NCBI GenBank assembly: GCA_017312345.1
Contig: BLAA01000001.1
Coordinates: forward strand, 2,976,001-3,040,000
Length of the DNA: 64,000 nucleotides
DNA from: Candidatus Denitrolinea symbiosum
GTDB lineage: Bacteria > Chloroflexota > Anaerolineae > Anaerolineales > Villigracilaceae
Direction: 5' to 3'
Program-made: the position numbers and the translations under genes
The notes under the pieces: generated by a model
Database searches by the model: none
Seen by the model: the letters and a program-made list of their open reading frames with translations, nothing else
What the model was told of the DNA's origin: nothing
In this document: positions 8,519 to 17,757 of the stretch, one piece after another
Layout of the letters: every line of letters starts with the position of its first letter
Position numbering within the stretch: the stretch's first letter is position 1

Positions 8519-8758
8519 TTATCGAATCCATTCCACGGCGATCAGCGGCGCGCCCAGGTCGCGGACGTGGCTGAGCAAGCCGAACAAGCCCGCCTGATCG
8601 CGCACGGTTCCCGTGACGACGGTGGCGGCAAACTTCCCTTCGCCTTCATAAGTCACTCGGACATCGCTCATCCAATCAACCCAGGCGGCGGAGAGGCGTC
8701 CCTGAAGTTGCAGGCGATAACGGGCGGGTTCGTGCGGCGCGAGCGGTTTCGTGTCCAT
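8519..8758 (-). CDS. small soluble conserved-looking protein (79 aa), function unknown
   Basis: This is the first gene of the minus-strand string of small membrane proteins. The product has no membrane segment. It shows alternating beta-like stretches (YRLQLQGRLSAAWVDWM, DVRVTYEGEGKFAATVVTGTV) followed by DQAGLFGLLSHVRDLGAPLIAVEWI, resembling a small ligand-binding or regulatory fold. No ribosome site precedes the ATG, but a TATATT box ends 8 bases before it, so the mRNA may be nearly leaderless. Its position between a MalT-like regulator and membrane genes suggests it is part of the regulated unit. Confidence 0.6.
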   Translation of the reverse strand: MDTKPLAPHEPARYRLQLQGRLSAAWVDWMSDVRVTYEGEGKFAATVVTGTVRDQAGLFGLLSHVRDLGAPLIAVEWIR

Positions 8759-8766
8759 GTGAACGC

Positions 8767-8772
8767 AATATA
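8767..8772 (-). promoter_or_regulatory. -10 box (TATATT) placed 8 nt before the start codon at 8758
   Basis: On the minus strand TATATT is followed by 8 bases and then ATG. Standard spacing puts the transcript start about 2 nt before the ATG, and no Shine-Dalgarno is present. No good -35 is visible, so an activator may be needed; the MalT-like regulator encoded upstream is the obvious candidate. Confidence 0.4.
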
Positions 8773-8793
8773 GCCGCTTTATCGAAAAGCGGC
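8773..8793. promoter_or_regulatory. perfect 8-bp palindrome between the LuxR-type gene and the small operon
   Basis: GCCGCTTT (8773-8780) and AAAGCGGC (8786-8793) flank a 5-bp centre. The palindrome sits 46 bp beyond the regulator stop and immediately upstream of the TATATT box. It could be a terminator for the regulator gene or an operator for the next operon. Confidence 0.4.
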
Positions 8794-8838
8794 TTCGTCA
8801 AAAAGTAGGATTTGCAGGTAGGATTGCGAAAGGAAGGG

Positions 8839-11505
8839 TCAGCGTTTAGGTAGTAACCCCAACGCATCCGCGCGCGCGATGGCTTGCGTGCGGCTGGCGA
8901 CGCCCAGTTTGTTGAAGATATTCCCCATGTGCGTTTTCACGGTCGTGATCGAAATGACAAGACGGGATGCGATGTCCTGATTGGAACAACCCTCCGCGAC
9001 GAGACGCAAGACTTCGCGCTCGCGCTCGCTCAACGCTTCAACCCCCACCGACGGCTGACCTGGCTTCTCAGGCGACTCTGCCCCCGAGCCGAATCCCGCC
9101 AGAACCCTCTGGGCGGGCGGGTTGCCCGTCATCTTCATTAGCAACGCGCGGATGGTATCGCCCTCATCCACAAACGCCGACAGATATTTTTCTGGCTCGG
9201 CAAGTTGCAGGGCTTCGGCGAGGCGGGAAAGCGCGTCGGCGGTTTTCCCTTGCGCGGCGAAAATCTTCGCGAGCAGGATGTTCGCCTGAATGACATAGTG
9301 ATTCCGTCCGCCCGCCTTCGCCGAGTCGAGAATTTTTTGCGCCAGCGTCAAAGCGTCGTCCATGCGGTTTGCGGAGAGGAATATGCGCGTCACATCGAGC
9401 GTCAGCGACTCGTTGAAAGGCGTCGGCGTGGATAAAGCCGAAAGATGGTTCGACTCAAGCCAGGTCAGAGAAGAAGCGGGGTCGCCCGTCCAGACGCGGC
9501 GCAGGGCTTCGGTCTGTGTCGACAGGTTTTCGTTCTGCGGATGGAATTCATCCAACAGCGAAAGCGCGGTTTGAGAATCGCCGCGCCGTTTCGCGATGCG
9601 CGCGAGACCCGTGACAATGGCGAAGAGCGCGTCCCACTGATTCCAGGCGCGCGCCAGCGGCAACCCCGTTTGAAAATAATTTTCCGCTTTTTCCATCTCG
9701 CCCCATTCAGAATAAATTATTCCCAGCCCCGCGTGCGCTTGCGCGGCGTACGGCGAGATGTCCTGCGGCGACTCGGAAAGCGCCTGTAAATGCGTGCGAT
9801 GCGCGGCGCGAAGTTTTCCTTGAGTGAGTTCGACGCTGGCAAGCAGAGCCGCTGAAAGTTGCAAAAGGTGTTGGTTGTTGTTTTGGCGCGAGAATGTCAT
9901 GGCTTCTTTGAGATATTGCGCGGCAAGCCGAACTTCTCCCGCATTTGCCGCGTCGAAGCCCAGGCTGTACCCAACTACGGGACGGAGCGACCCAACGGTA
10001 TTGAACAGGCACGGCGTATCGTCGGGCAGTCGCGCAAGCCGCGTCTGCATGGCGAGCAATCGTTCGCGCGAACGGAGGGCGGGGTCTTCGAACATAATCG
10101 GCTGGCGGGCGACGAGAACTTCGAGCAGCGCGGCGCGGCGGGCGTCGTCGAGCGAGTCGTCGGTGAGCGCGGCTTCGGCAGACATGCCAAAATGTCGTTC
10201 GACGCGCGCCAGCCACGGCTCGGCGTTTTGGCGCGTGCCGACCATCGCCCATGCAATTGCCATGCACCGCCGCGGATGATTTTCCAACAGCGACGCGGGC
10301 AGTCCGCGCGCAAAGTCGGTCAGTTGCACGAGTTCGTTTTGCGCGAAGAACAGCCCCGCATAGGTTTGCAAAAGATGCGCCACGCGTTCTTCGTCAGGGA
10401 TGTGCCGCGCGTAGCGAATCGCGGCGTGGATGTCGCCGTTCGCTTCGCACCACCCGCTGGCGGAGCGATACAACTCGGCTATTTCTTCCGCCGACGCCGC
10501 GCCGCGCAAACGCTGTCGCAACAGGTCTGCGAACAGGTGGTGGTAGCGATACCAGACGCGCACGTTGTCGAGCGGGATGAGGAAAAGGTTGGCGCGTTCC
10601 AGCGCGGCGAGTTCGATGGGGGATTTGCCGATCACGGCTTCGCACAACGGCGCGGAGAGTTTTTCGAGGATCGAGGTGCGGAGCAGGAAATCCCGCGTGG
10701 CTGGGGTCTGGCGGTCGAGGACTTCTTCAATGAGATAGTCCGCGATGTGGCGGTCGTCGCCTGTGAACGAATCGAAAAAGGCTTGCGTGTCGCGCCCGCG
10801 CATGGACAGCGCCGCCATCTGCAAGCCGACGATCCAGCCTTCGGTGCGGTTTTCGAGCGCGGCGATCTGTTCGGTCGTCAGGGTCAGTCCCATCGCGGCG
10901 CGGAGGAATTCGGCGGCTTCTTCGCGGTTGAAGCGCAGGTCAACGGAGCGAATCTCGATCATCTGGCGGCGGGCGCGGCGGCGGGCAAGGTTGAGCGGCG
11001 GGTCTTCGCGCGTCAGCAATATCAAATGAAAGTTGGCGGGCTGGTGGTCGAGCAGAAAGTTGAGGTTGTTGTGAATTTCGGGGGATCGGATGAGGTGATA
11101 ATCGTCTATGACCAGGGCGAGGGATTCTTCCGCTGCGGCAAGTTCATTGACGAGCGCGGCGAGGATTGTTTCGAGTTCGGGCGGTTGCGGCGCATTCAAG
11201 ATCGTTTGCGCGGTTTCGCCAATTCCCGCGTAACGCGCCTGCAGCGCGGCGACGAAATATCGCCAGAAAAGCGCGGGCTGGTCGTCGCCTTCGTCCAGCG
11301 CAAGCCAGGCAGGGCGCGGCTCAGCCCGCGAGTGAATCCAATCCACGACGAGGGCGCTCTTTCCGAACCCTGGCGGCGCGGAGATGAGCGTCAACGCCGC
11401 GCGCAAGCCTGTCTCCAGCATGGCATACAGGCGCGGACGCGCGACAAAGTCCGCCCGCGCAGGCGGGATGTGGAATTTGGTCGCGATCAACGGCTGAGAG
11501 GTCAT
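8839..11505 (-). CDS. LuxR-family ATP-dependent transcriptional regulator (MalT/LAL type)
   Basis: The 888-residue protein has the MalT layout. It starts with [17 protein letters not shown] and then a Walker A loop APPGFGKS at residues 43-50. A STAND-type ATPase core follows with [11 protein letters not shown] as the Walker B region, then a long TPR-like helical region from about residue 360 to 800. A C-terminal LuxR helix-turn-helix completes it ([22 protein letters not shown]...[16 protein letters not shown], about residues 820-880). MalT relatives bind DNA when ATP and an inducer are bound. It probably controls the downstream small membrane operon and/or the neighbouring genes. The inducer is unknown. 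Confidence 0.9.
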   Translation of the reverse strand: MTSQPLIATKFHIPPARADFVARPRLYAMLETGLRAALTLISAPPGFGKSALVVDWIHSRAEPRPAWLALDEGDDQPALFWRYFVAALQARYAGIGETAQTILNAPQPPELETILAALVNELAAAEESLALVIDDYHLIRSPEIHNNLNFLLDHQPANFHLILLTREDPPLNLARRRARRQMIEIRSVDLRFNREEAAEFLRAAMGLTLTTEQIAALENRTEGWIVGLQMAALSMRGRDTQAFFDSFTGDDRHIADYLIEEVLDRQTPATRDFLLRTSILEKLSAPLCEAVIGKSPIELAALERANLFLIPLDNVRVWYRYHHLFADLLRQRLRGAASAEEIAELYRSASGWCEANGDIHAAIRYARHIPDEERVAHLLQTYAGLFFAQNELVQLTDFARGLPASLLENHPRRCMAIAWAMVGTRQNAEPWLARVERHFGMSAEAALTDDSLDDARRAALLEVLVARQPIMFEDPALRSRERLLAMQTRLARLPDDTPCLFNTVGSLRPVVGYSLGFDAANAGEVRLAAQYLKEAMTFSRQNNNQHLLQLSAALLASVELTQGKLRAAHRTHLQALSESPQDISPYAAQAHAGLGIIYSEWGEMEKAENYFQTGLPLARAWNQWDALFAIVTGLARIAKRRGDSQTALSLLDEFHPQNENLSTQTEALRRVWTGDPASSLTWLESNHLSALSTPTPFNESLTLDVTRIFLSANRMDDALTLAQKILDSAKAGGRNHYVIQANILLAKIFAAQGKTADALSRLAEALQLAEPEKYLSAFVDEGDTIRALLMKMTGNPPAQRVLAGFGSGAESPEKPGQPSVGVEALSEREREVLRLVAEGCSNQDIASRLVISITTVKTHMGNIFNKLGVASRTQAIARADALGLLPKR

Positions 11506-11513
11506 GCAGAGTG

Positions 11514-11519
11514 ATTATA
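11514..11519 (-). promoter_or_regulatory. consensus -10 (TATAAT) 8 nt before the LuxR-type regulator
   Basis: On the minus strand TATAAT ends 8 bases before the ATG at 11505, predicting a leader of only about 2 nt. No Shine-Dalgarno is present. A TTGCCG lies upstream but with 15-bp spacing. Confidence 0.5.
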
Positions 11520-11556
11520 CAGCCACTCGTATTGCGGCAATAATTCCTCGGTTATT

Positions 11557-11937
11557 TTATGTTTCCCGCATATGCCACCACTCGCGGAAGGTGTGACACA
11601 ACCCCTCGTCATCGAACTCCGCCACGAACAGACAATCCAACGCGAGACGTTTGCCCGATTCGACGACGGTGAACGACGACTGCCATCTTGCGATACCCGT
11701 GTTCCCAGTCACGGAAAGAATCTCGAAGGAGGATTTCTTGTCCTTGAGATTCTGCGCGCCTTTGTTCCAATATTCGTAAATGGCGTCGCGCCCGACCATC
11801 GGCTCATCGAAGGGGCTTTCGTAATAGCGGGTGTCGGGCGCGAAGAGATTCGCGGAGGCTTGCGGGTCGTTCTCCGCACTGGCGCGACCGTATTCGGTCA
11901 TCCATGCGGTGAAGCGTTCAAGAGTCAATTCGTTCAT
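11557..11937 (-). CDS. SnoaL-like / NTF2-fold protein
   Basis: The 126-residue protein has the features of the SnoaL-like nuclear-transport-factor-2 fold. FTAWMTEYGRASAENDPQASANLFAPDTRYYESPFDEPMVGRDAIYEYW is typical of the helix-strand start, and a C-terminal FDDEGLCHTFREWWHMRE closes the cone. Such proteins bind small ligands or act as simple isomerases and hydrolases; no catalytic residues can be assigned. It follows the CPBP protease gene by 4 bp on the same strand, so the two form an operon. Confidence 0.75.
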   Translation of the reverse strand: MNELTLERFTAWMTEYGRASAENDPQASANLFAPDTRYYESPFDEPMVGRDAIYEYWNKGAQNLKDKKSSFEILSVTGNTGIARWQSSFTVVESGKRLALDCLFVAEFDDEGLCHTFREWWHMRET

Positions 11938-11941
11938 GTGG

Positions 11942-12775
11942 TTATGCCTGAATCTGTCTCTCTTCCGTCCGCGAGAGATTCTCCGCGCCTGCGATAAGCG
12001 TTACCACAACAGCCGCGACAATGTACAGCGCGACCAGCATGTTCTCCGCAACTCCGCCAGCGACGGCGAACTTGACGGGCAGGAACATCCCTGCAGTGTT
12101 CCCTGTGGCATGGAAGAGAACCACGAGCAGGATGCTTCCGCGCGTGTTGTTGTAGAGCCAGGTATATAGAACCGCCAGGGCAAGATGCGCGACCGTGAAC
12201 CACGCGAAGGATCGTTCGTCGTTCATGCCCGTTCCCAGAAATTTCGGCAAATGCCAGACCGACCAAATCACGCCGACGATCAGGCTGGCGGTCAGCGCGT
12301 TGTACTTGGCTTGCAAGCGCGGCAGGACGTAACCGCGCCAGCCCCATTCTTCGCCGTTGGTCAGGATTTCAAAAATCAGCCACGGCAGGACGAGCGCGAG
12401 CAGCGGCGCGTCGAGCGGGACTACGTCGCGAATCATCGGATGGGAAAAATCAACAGGGACGCGCGCAAGCCACGAGGTCAGGAGGATCGAAGCGAATCCC
12501 AGGGCGGGCAAAAGCAGGAGCGCGACCAGCCACCACGTCCAGCCGACGCGCCAGAGCAGGAAGCGTTTCAAGAACGCGATCATCGCGTCCCTGCCGAGAG
12601 TCGCCCATGTCATCAAAACCGAGACGAGGATGAATCCCCAGCCGAGCGTGAGGACGACAGCGAACGGAACCTTGAATGGCAGGACGCCCGAGTTCGAAAA
12701 ATCAATCGTCCATGTGTAGAGGAACATCAGCGCGAGACCGACGACGAGCGAATGGCGTTTGAGGGAAGCGTTCAT
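11942..12775 (-). CDS. CPBP family intramembrane glutamic endopeptidase (CAAX-type protease)
   Basis: The 277-residue multi-pass membrane protein carries the CPBP/ABI motifs in order: EEWGWRGYVLP (the EExxxR motif), WSVWHLPKF (the FxxxH-like motif) and a later LFHATGN. These residues form the intramembrane active site in the family. The start at 12775 is chosen because AAAGGAA precedes it; an upstream in-frame ATG would run through the intergenic palindromes. Substrates are unknown. It is divergent from the XRE-STAND regulator, with which it shares a control region rich in palindromes. Confidence 0.85.
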   Translation of the reverse strand: MNASLKRHSLVVGLALMFLYTWTIDFSNSGVLPFKVPFAVVLTLGWGFILVSVLMTWATLGRDAMIAFLKRFLLWRVGWTWWLVALLLLPALGFASILLTSWLARVPVDFSHPMIRDVVPLDAPLLALVLPWLIFEILTNGEEWGWRGYVLPRLQAKYNALTASLIVGVIWSVWHLPKFLGTGMNDERSFAWFTVAHLALAVLYTWLYNNTRGSILLVVLFHATGNTAGMFLPVKFAVAGGVAENMLVALYIVAAVVVTLIAGAENLSRTEERQIQA

Positions 12776-12799
12776 GTCAGTTCCTTTGGTAATGATTGC

Positions 12800-12805
12800 A
12801 TTATA
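12800..12805 (-). promoter_or_regulatory. candidate -10 (TATAAT) of the CPBP protease operon
   Basis: TATAAT on the minus strand lies 24 bp before the CPBP start. The expected -35 position is poor (ACCGCA-like), so activation may be required. Confidence 0.4.
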
Positions 12806-12835
12806 GTGGATTTGCTTGTGTTTGCGGTCTGGCTC

Positions 12836-12859
12836 ACCCGTACAAAAACCCGTACAAAA
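12836..12859. repeat. perfect tandem 12-bp repeat in a divergent promoter region
   Basis: ACCCGTACAAAA occurs twice head to tail (12836-12847 and 12848-12859) with no mismatch. It lies between the CPBP promoter and the two palindromes that precede the XRE-STAND regulator, and may be a repeated protein-binding site. Confidence 0.6.
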
Positions 12860-12862
12860 CAG

Positions 12863-12908
12863 TACCGCAAAGTTCACTTTGCGGTAAAAGGACAAAGTAA
12901 ACTTTGTC
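12863..12908. promoter_or_regulatory. two palindromic operators sharing CAAAGT-N2-ACTTTG, 25 bp apart
   Basis: The first palindrome is TACCGCAAAG-TTCA-CTTTGCGGTA (12863-12886). The second is GACAAAGT-AA-ACTTTGTC (12891-12908). Both contain CAAAGT, two bases, ACTTTG. Their centres are 25 bp apart, a little under two and a half helical turns. The second overlaps the place where the -35 of the XRE-STAND gene would be. This is the layout of a dimeric repressor or activator site, plausibly bound by the adjacent XRE-domain protein. Confidence 0.6.
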
Positions 12909-12917
12909 GCCCTGCGT

Positions 12918-12923
12918 TAAAAT
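12918..12923 (+). promoter_or_regulatory. -10 box (TAAAAT) predicting a leaderless mRNA for the XRE-STAND regulator
   Basis: TAAAAT is followed by exactly 6 bases and then the ATG at 12930, so the expected +1 is the A of the start codon. No Shine-Dalgarno sequence is present. Confidence 0.5.
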
Positions 12924-12929
12924 ATCCTC

Positions 12930-15455
12930 ATGCAAGACCTGCCCTTCGGTCTGTGGCTCAAGAAACGCCGCAAAGCGCTCGACCTGACCCAGAGCGCGCT
13001 GGCAGACCGCGTCGGATGTTCGCTCGCCACCATCGAAAAGATCGAAGCGGAGGAGCGCCGCCCCTCGTTGCAGATTGCGGAATTGTTGGCAGACGCGCTG
13101 GAGATTCCGATCCCCGAACGCGCGACGTTTCTCAAAGTGGCGCGCCGCCTCAAATCGGACGATGGGCTTGCTTCTGTTTCCCCGATCCTTTTTTCAGCGC
13201 CGAAAACGACTCTTCCCACGCCTCCCACGCCGCTGATCGGACGCGCAGACGAACTGGGCGGAATCGCTCACCTGCTGGCGAATGCCGAATGCCGCCTCAT
13301 CAGCCTCGTCGGTCCAGGCGGAATCGGCAAGACGCGGCTCGGAATCGAATTTGCGAATCGCCAGCGCGGACTCTTCCCCGACGGCGTGCATTACGTCCCG
13401 TTGGCTTCGGTCAACTCGGCGGGATCAATCGTCCCTGCGATCGCCGAAGCGTTCGAGTATTCGTTCTCGGGTCCTGTCGAAGCGAAGGAACAGTTATTCG
13501 CCCATCTCGCGCGCACGATTCAAAAATCCGCTTTGCTCGTGTTGGACAATCTCGAACACCTGCTGGCGGGATCGCCCGCGACGGCGGAACTCGTGGCGGA
13601 GATTCTCCAGCGCCTGCCCCGTGTGCGGATTCTCTGCACGTCGCGCGAACGCTTGAACTTGCAGGGCGAATGGACGTTTGATTTGCGCGGCTTGCCCGTG
13701 CCGCCGTTGGAAGATGTCGGCGAAATCGAATCGTACAGCGCGGCGATGTTGTTCCTGCAAGCCGCGCGGCGCGCCGACGCGAAGTTCAAACTGACCGACG
13801 CCGACAAGCCCGCGCTTCTGCGGATCTGCCGCATGTTGGAAGGGATTCCGCTCGCGCTCGAACTCGCCGCCGCGTGGGTGAACATGCTTTCGTGCGACGA
13901 GATCGCCCGCGAGATCGAATCGAACATTGACTTTCTGGCAGTCTCGATGCGCGACCTGCCCGAACGTCACCGCTCGTTAAAAGCCTCTTTCGATCACTCG
14001 TGGAAATTGATCTCCGACGCGGAGCGCGACACGTTGAGCCGCCTCTCCATCTTCCGCGGCGGATTCGACCGCGCCGCCGCGCAAACCGTCGCAGGCGCGA
14101 CCCTGCCGATGTTGTCGTCGCTCGTTTCCAAGTCGCTGGTGAGGCGCAACGAAGAGGGGCGCTACGACCTGCACGAAGTCATCCGCCAGTACGCGTGGAA
14201 TCATCTCGACGAAGACGAAGCGCGCTGTGTCGAAACCTGCTCCCGTCACTGTGAGTTTTATCTGCGCTTCGCGGCGGAACACGAAAGGAAATTGAAGAGC
14301 GTCGCGCAACAGGATTCCGCGCAAGCGATGACCCGCGAATTGGACAACCTGCGCGCCGCGTGGGCTTGGGGCGTGAAGCATGGCAAGGTCGAATGGATTC
14401 AAAAATCCGTGCGCGCCTTTGGCTGGTACTTTGAAGTGGCGGGCTTGATCCATGAAGGCATCGAACAACTCGAATTGCTCGTGAGCGCTCTAAAAGAAAA
14501 ACCGCGCGACGCGCTGACGGATCGAATCCTCGGCACGGCGCTCGTGCAACAAGGTTTGCTCTACTTCCGTTCGGGGCAATTCCCGCGCGCGCAGGGACTC
14601 TACAATGAAGCCATCGCCCTCCTGCGCCTTGTCAACGACCACGCGCTCCTCACCGACGCGCTGATCTTCAGCGGCACCATCCAACACCTGAGCGGCGCGT
14701 ATCTCGAATCGAAACGCATGATCGCAGAAGGTCTTATCTACGCGCGCGAATCGAACGAACGCTGGTTTGCCGCGTACGGAGTCTACAACCTCGGGCATGT
14801 GGACAGCATTCTAGGCGATTATCAAAACGGCTATGACCAAATGCAGGCGGGTCTTAAACTCTGGCGCGAACTCGGCGATCCCCACTCCATTTCGCTCGGC
14901 TTGAACTTCCTTGTCGAAACGCAGGTCGCGCTCGGTCGGCACGACGAAGCCATCGCCGCCATGCGCGAGAGTATCGCGTTATGCGAGCGCACAAAAAATC
15001 GCTGGGGCATGGGCACGGCATATCGCTATCTCGGTCTCGCGACTCTCGCGGCGGGTCAACCCAACGAAGCGCGCGCCCATCTCGAAAAGAGTCTCGAAAT
15101 CTTCGGCGACGCCTTCAAAGGCTGGGACATCGCCCAGACCATGATCTACCTCAGCGAGACGCATCTCCGCACGGGCGACGACGCGCGCGCCAAAACGATT
15201 CTGCTGGACTCCCTGCGCCTCGCGCGCGACATCCACTCCGAACCGTTGATCCTCCAATCCCTCGCGGGACTCGCCTCTTTGGAAATCCGCGTCAATCCCG
15301 CCATTGCGGCTGGCTGGCTGACCCTCATCATTTCCCACCCCTCGGCGCTGCATATCACAAAAGTTCGCGCAGAAGAACTATTGTCCAGCCTGCCCGTGCA
15401 GGGAGATTCGAATCCAACTATCGAGCAGGCAGTGGAGGAAGCGCTGCGAAAATAA
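12930..15455 (+). CDS. XRE-family HTH / STAND ATPase / TPR transcriptional regulator
   Basis: The 841-residue protein has an N-terminal XRE helix-turn-helix (residues ~6-62, FGLWLKKRRKALDLTQSALADRVGCSLATIEKIE). An NB-ARC-like ATPase follows, with PLIGRADEL, Walker A GPGGIGKT at 128-135 and Walker B LLVLDNLEHLL. A winged-helix-like segment comes next (LHEVIRQYAWNHL near residue 410), then TPR-type repeats to the C-terminus. This is the common XRE-plus-STAND regulator plan in Chloroflexota. The inducer is unknown. It is divergent from a CPBP protease and likely autoregulated through the adjacent palindromes. Confidence 0.88.
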   Translation: MQDLPFGLWLKKRRKALDLTQSALADRVGCSLATIEKIEAEERRPSLQIAELLADALEIPIPERATFLKVARRLKSDDGLASVSPILFSAPKTTLPTPPTPLIGRADELGGIAHLLANAECRLISLVGPGGIGKTRLGIEFANRQRGLFPDGVHYVPLASVNSAGSIVPAIAEAFEYSFSGPVEAKEQLFAHLARTIQKSALLVLDNLEHLLAGSPATAELVAEILQRLPRVRILCTSRERLNLQGEWTFDLRGLPVPPLEDVGEIESYSAAMLFLQAARRADAKFKLTDADKPALLRICRMLEGIPLALELAAAWVNMLSCDEIAREIESNIDFLAVSMRDLPERHRSLKASFDHSWKLISDAERDTLSRLSIFRGGFDRAAAQTVAGATLPMLSSLVSKSLVRRNEEGRYDLHEVIRQYAWNHLDEDEARCVETCSRHCEFYLRFAAEHERKLKSVAQQDSAQAMTRELDNLRAAWAWGVKHGKVEWIQKSVRAFGWYFEVAGLIHEGIEQLELLVSALKEKPRDALTDRILGTALVQQGLLYFRSGQFPRAQGLYNEAIALLRLVNDHALLTDALIFSGTIQHLSGAYLESKRMIAEGLIYARESNERWFAAYGVYNLGHVDSILGDYQNGYDQMQAGLKLWRELGDPHSISLGLNFLVETQVALGRHDEAIAAMRESIALCERTKNRWGMGTAYRYLGLATLAAGQPNEARAHLEKSLEIFGDAFKGWDIAQTMIYLSETHLRTGDDARAKTILLDSLRLARDIHSEPLILQSLAGLASLEIRVNPAIAAGWLTLIISHPSALHITKVRAEELLSSLPVQGDSNPTIEQAVEEALRK

Positions 15456-15571
15456 CGTGCGTTCAAGCCGTCCATGCGGATGGAATGATGAACCATAGCG
15501 TCAAGGAACAAGCCGCGATAAAATCAAGAAAGTTAAACGCAAGCATGACATCGGATTTTTCTCGGGCAGAG

Positions 15572-15724
15572 TCCACGCCTATCCCGACGGATCGCGGCAA
15601 ACGCGGCACAAAATGCAGTTTGTTGGTCAACCAACAAGGCCTGCCGCTGGGAGTGGTAGTCAGCGGAGTGAATACGCCCGACAGCAAATTGCTGGAGACC
15701 ACCTTGTTGTCCATCCGTCCTGTT
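15572..15724 (+). pseudogene. remnant of an IS5/IS4-type DDE transposase
   Basis: One frame encodes PTDRGKRGTKCSLLVNQQG followed by LPLGVVVSGVNTPDSKLLETTL. This matches the catalytic-core segment of IS5-group transposases (consensus PTDRGK.G.KRSLL.D..G.PL). No start, no remaining N- or C-terminal domain and no terminal repeats were seen, so only an internal fragment survives. The surrounding 15456-15870 holds no other gene. Confidence 0.6.
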
Positions 15725-15783
15725 GGGACGATTCGTCAATTCGCCTGGCTCCTTCCTCCCCGGCGAATTTTCTTTCTCAGAAA

Positions 15784-15828
15784 CGCCTCCAGCCCGGACT
15801 GACCCTGGTCAGCGGGACGCTGGAGGCG
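15784..15828. terminator. long nested hairpin between convergent genes
   Basis: CGCCTCCAGC (15784-15793) pairs with GCTGGAGGCG (15819-15828). Inside, CCCG pairs with CGGG and CTGACC with GGTCAG, giving an almost continuous stem of about 20 pairs with a 2-nt loop. It lies between the transposase remnant and the end of the interrupted glmS paralogue. No long T-run follows, so the terminator role is tentative. Confidence 0.45.
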
Positions 15829-16784
15829 GGACCCGACCATGTCTGGAGGATCGAGGCGCTTACTTCAAGATTCAATCCACCGTCAGCGTTTTGGACAAAT
15901 TCCGCGGGAAATCAGGATCGAAGTCGCGCATCACGCTCATGTGATATGACAGTAACTGCAACGGCAACACGCCCAGCAAAGCCGAAATCTGCGGATCGGA
16001 CTTGGGAAGCGCGATCACATCGTCCGCGTTGGCGCGCAGGCGCGGATCCTCCTCCGCGATGACGATGGTTCGCGCGCCGCGTACTTTCACCTCGTTGATG
16101 CCGCTGATGATGAGCGGCACATCGTTCGGACCCGCGACAAAAACGATGGGGAAGCCTTTGCTCACCGCCGAGAGCGGTCCGTGTTTGAACTCGGTCGAGA
16201 GCATCCCTTCACAGTGCGCGTACGTGATCTCCTTCAACTTCAACGCGCCTTCGAGCGCGATGGCGTACGTCGCGCCGTAGCCGAGACAGTACAGGTCGTT
16301 CCACTCGTTGATCTCTTTGGCGATCTCTTTGACCTGTGGCTCGACCATCTCGATAGTCTTGTCCATCAGTTCGGGGATGGAGTCCAATTCGCGGACATCT
16401 TTTCCCGCGAGTTTATACGCCAGATACAAAAACGTCACGACCTGATTGGTAAACGTCTTCGTGGCGGGGACGCTGATCTCGTAGCCACAGCATAAAAGCA
16501 GAGAGAACGAAGTCGCTTTCGTCAACGTCGAGCCGACCACGTTTGCCAATCCGAAACACGCCATGCCGCGCGCTTCCGCAACCTCCAATGCGTTCAACAC
16601 GTCTTTTGTCTCGCCCGATTGGCTGACGAAAATTCCCACGTCATCGTGAGTTACTGCGGGTGCGTATTGCGCGATGAACTGCGGCGCCAGCACAGGGATC
16701 GCGGCGCGCCCCGCCAATTGTGCGAAATACACCGCGCCCACCGACGCGGCGTGATAGCTCGTACCGCACCCAATGAAAAATAAA

Positions 16785-17757
16785 GGCTCATGTTCAGAAC
16801 AAGTGATTACGGACCAGTTTAGCGACGAGACTCGGCGAGATGCGTTTATGGTTCACAGCCAATTCGTGGATGGCGGCATAGCCTGACAAGTATGCTTTAT
16901 GAACACCGCGATAGGGTCGCAAGAAATTACGCAACCCTGTCCAGCCGCCTTCGTTGGAGTTGACGTGGACTTCCCGAACGCCATCTCCATCGTCATCACG
17001 TGCATATTCATTCTTTCCATGACAGACGGTGTGACGCACGCGTTGTAAGCGATTGTAACTGTCGTATTCATCTGTGTAGAGCGTCGCTTCTGGTCTGGTA
17101 AAGTTCTCGACAAATGGACACAAGCTATCGCCTTTTGTATCTGGCATCACTTGGATCCGCACTTGGCGCGTTTCGCGCCCAATCACTGCGCAGACCGGCG
17201 GACGATCATTCGCATACGTCCCTCGCCCGCGCCGTTTATTGGCTCGTTTGCGAGGCGGATCCTGCGGATCGCCGTGCCACTCTCCTTTTTTCCCCCGCGT
17301 TCTGGAACATTTCGTCGGTTTCGACTTCCAGATCGCTCAAGGGTTTGGTCGCTTGTTCCTTCTTGGCATTCGCCTGAAGCAGATGCCTCACGGTCAGCCC
17401 GGTTGTGCGACTGATGCTCAATTCTCGCGACAACTTCGCCGTTGGCTTCCCCTGCACCACCTCGCGAATGAAAAGGATAGTTTGCTCAGGAGTGAAGTGT
17501 CTTCCTTCAAACGCAGTTCCGCTGTAGAGATTGTAGATGCCACGACAGGCTTTGCACCGATATACAATCAGACCGCTTTGTTTGGTCTTACGAAATCGAG
17601 TCGCCTGCTCAAGACCAGCTTTACAATGTGGGCATTTCAATCCATCGGGATGAAAATGCTCGGTTAGCCAGACCGTACATGCATCTCGATCCATGAGTTC
17701 AACAATTGGAAAGTCCATGCCCCTATTCTACCGAATCACTTGTTCTGAACATGAGCC
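16785..17757 (-). mobile_element. IS1595-family insertion sequence, copy 1 (973 bp)
   Basis: The ends are perfect 24-bp inverted repeats starting GGCTCATGTTCAGAAC. The element is flanked by the 8-bp direct repeat AAAATAAA (16777-16784 and 17758-17765), the duplication size usual for IS1595. The encoded transposase reads on the minus strand. The copy at 57824-58796 has the same length and the same encoded products in every frame compared, so transposition was recent. Confidence 0.92.
16794..17718 (-). CDS. IS1595-family (ISXO2-like) transposase, two frames, copy 1
   Basis: The first frame (17718 down to 17236) gives a zinc ribbon (CPHC...YRCKAC) and the first catalytic Asp (VETDEMF). The second (up to 16794) gives YTDEYDSY and NSNEGGW, completing the DDE set. 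Family-type sequence switches frame inside NAGEK-GEWHGDP at a G5A6 run. One base less there would give a single 307-residue protein. The identical break in the other copy makes a programmed shift or slippage as likely as a mutation. Confidence 0.85.

Noticed and set aside
9859..11514. 551-residue plus-strand open frame
   Set aside because: It is antisense to the MalT-like regulator, whose Walker A and LuxR motifs are clear. The antisense protein is Arg/Gly-rich with no recognisable domain.
12185..13681. 498-residue plus-strand open frame
   Set aside because: It runs antisense through the CPBP gene, across the palindromic promoter and into the XRE-STAND gene out of frame; composition is Arg/Pro-rich.
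16853..17113. Additional small open frames inside both IS copies
   Set aside because: They are offset or antisense to the transposase frames and occur identically in both copies only because the copies are the same.
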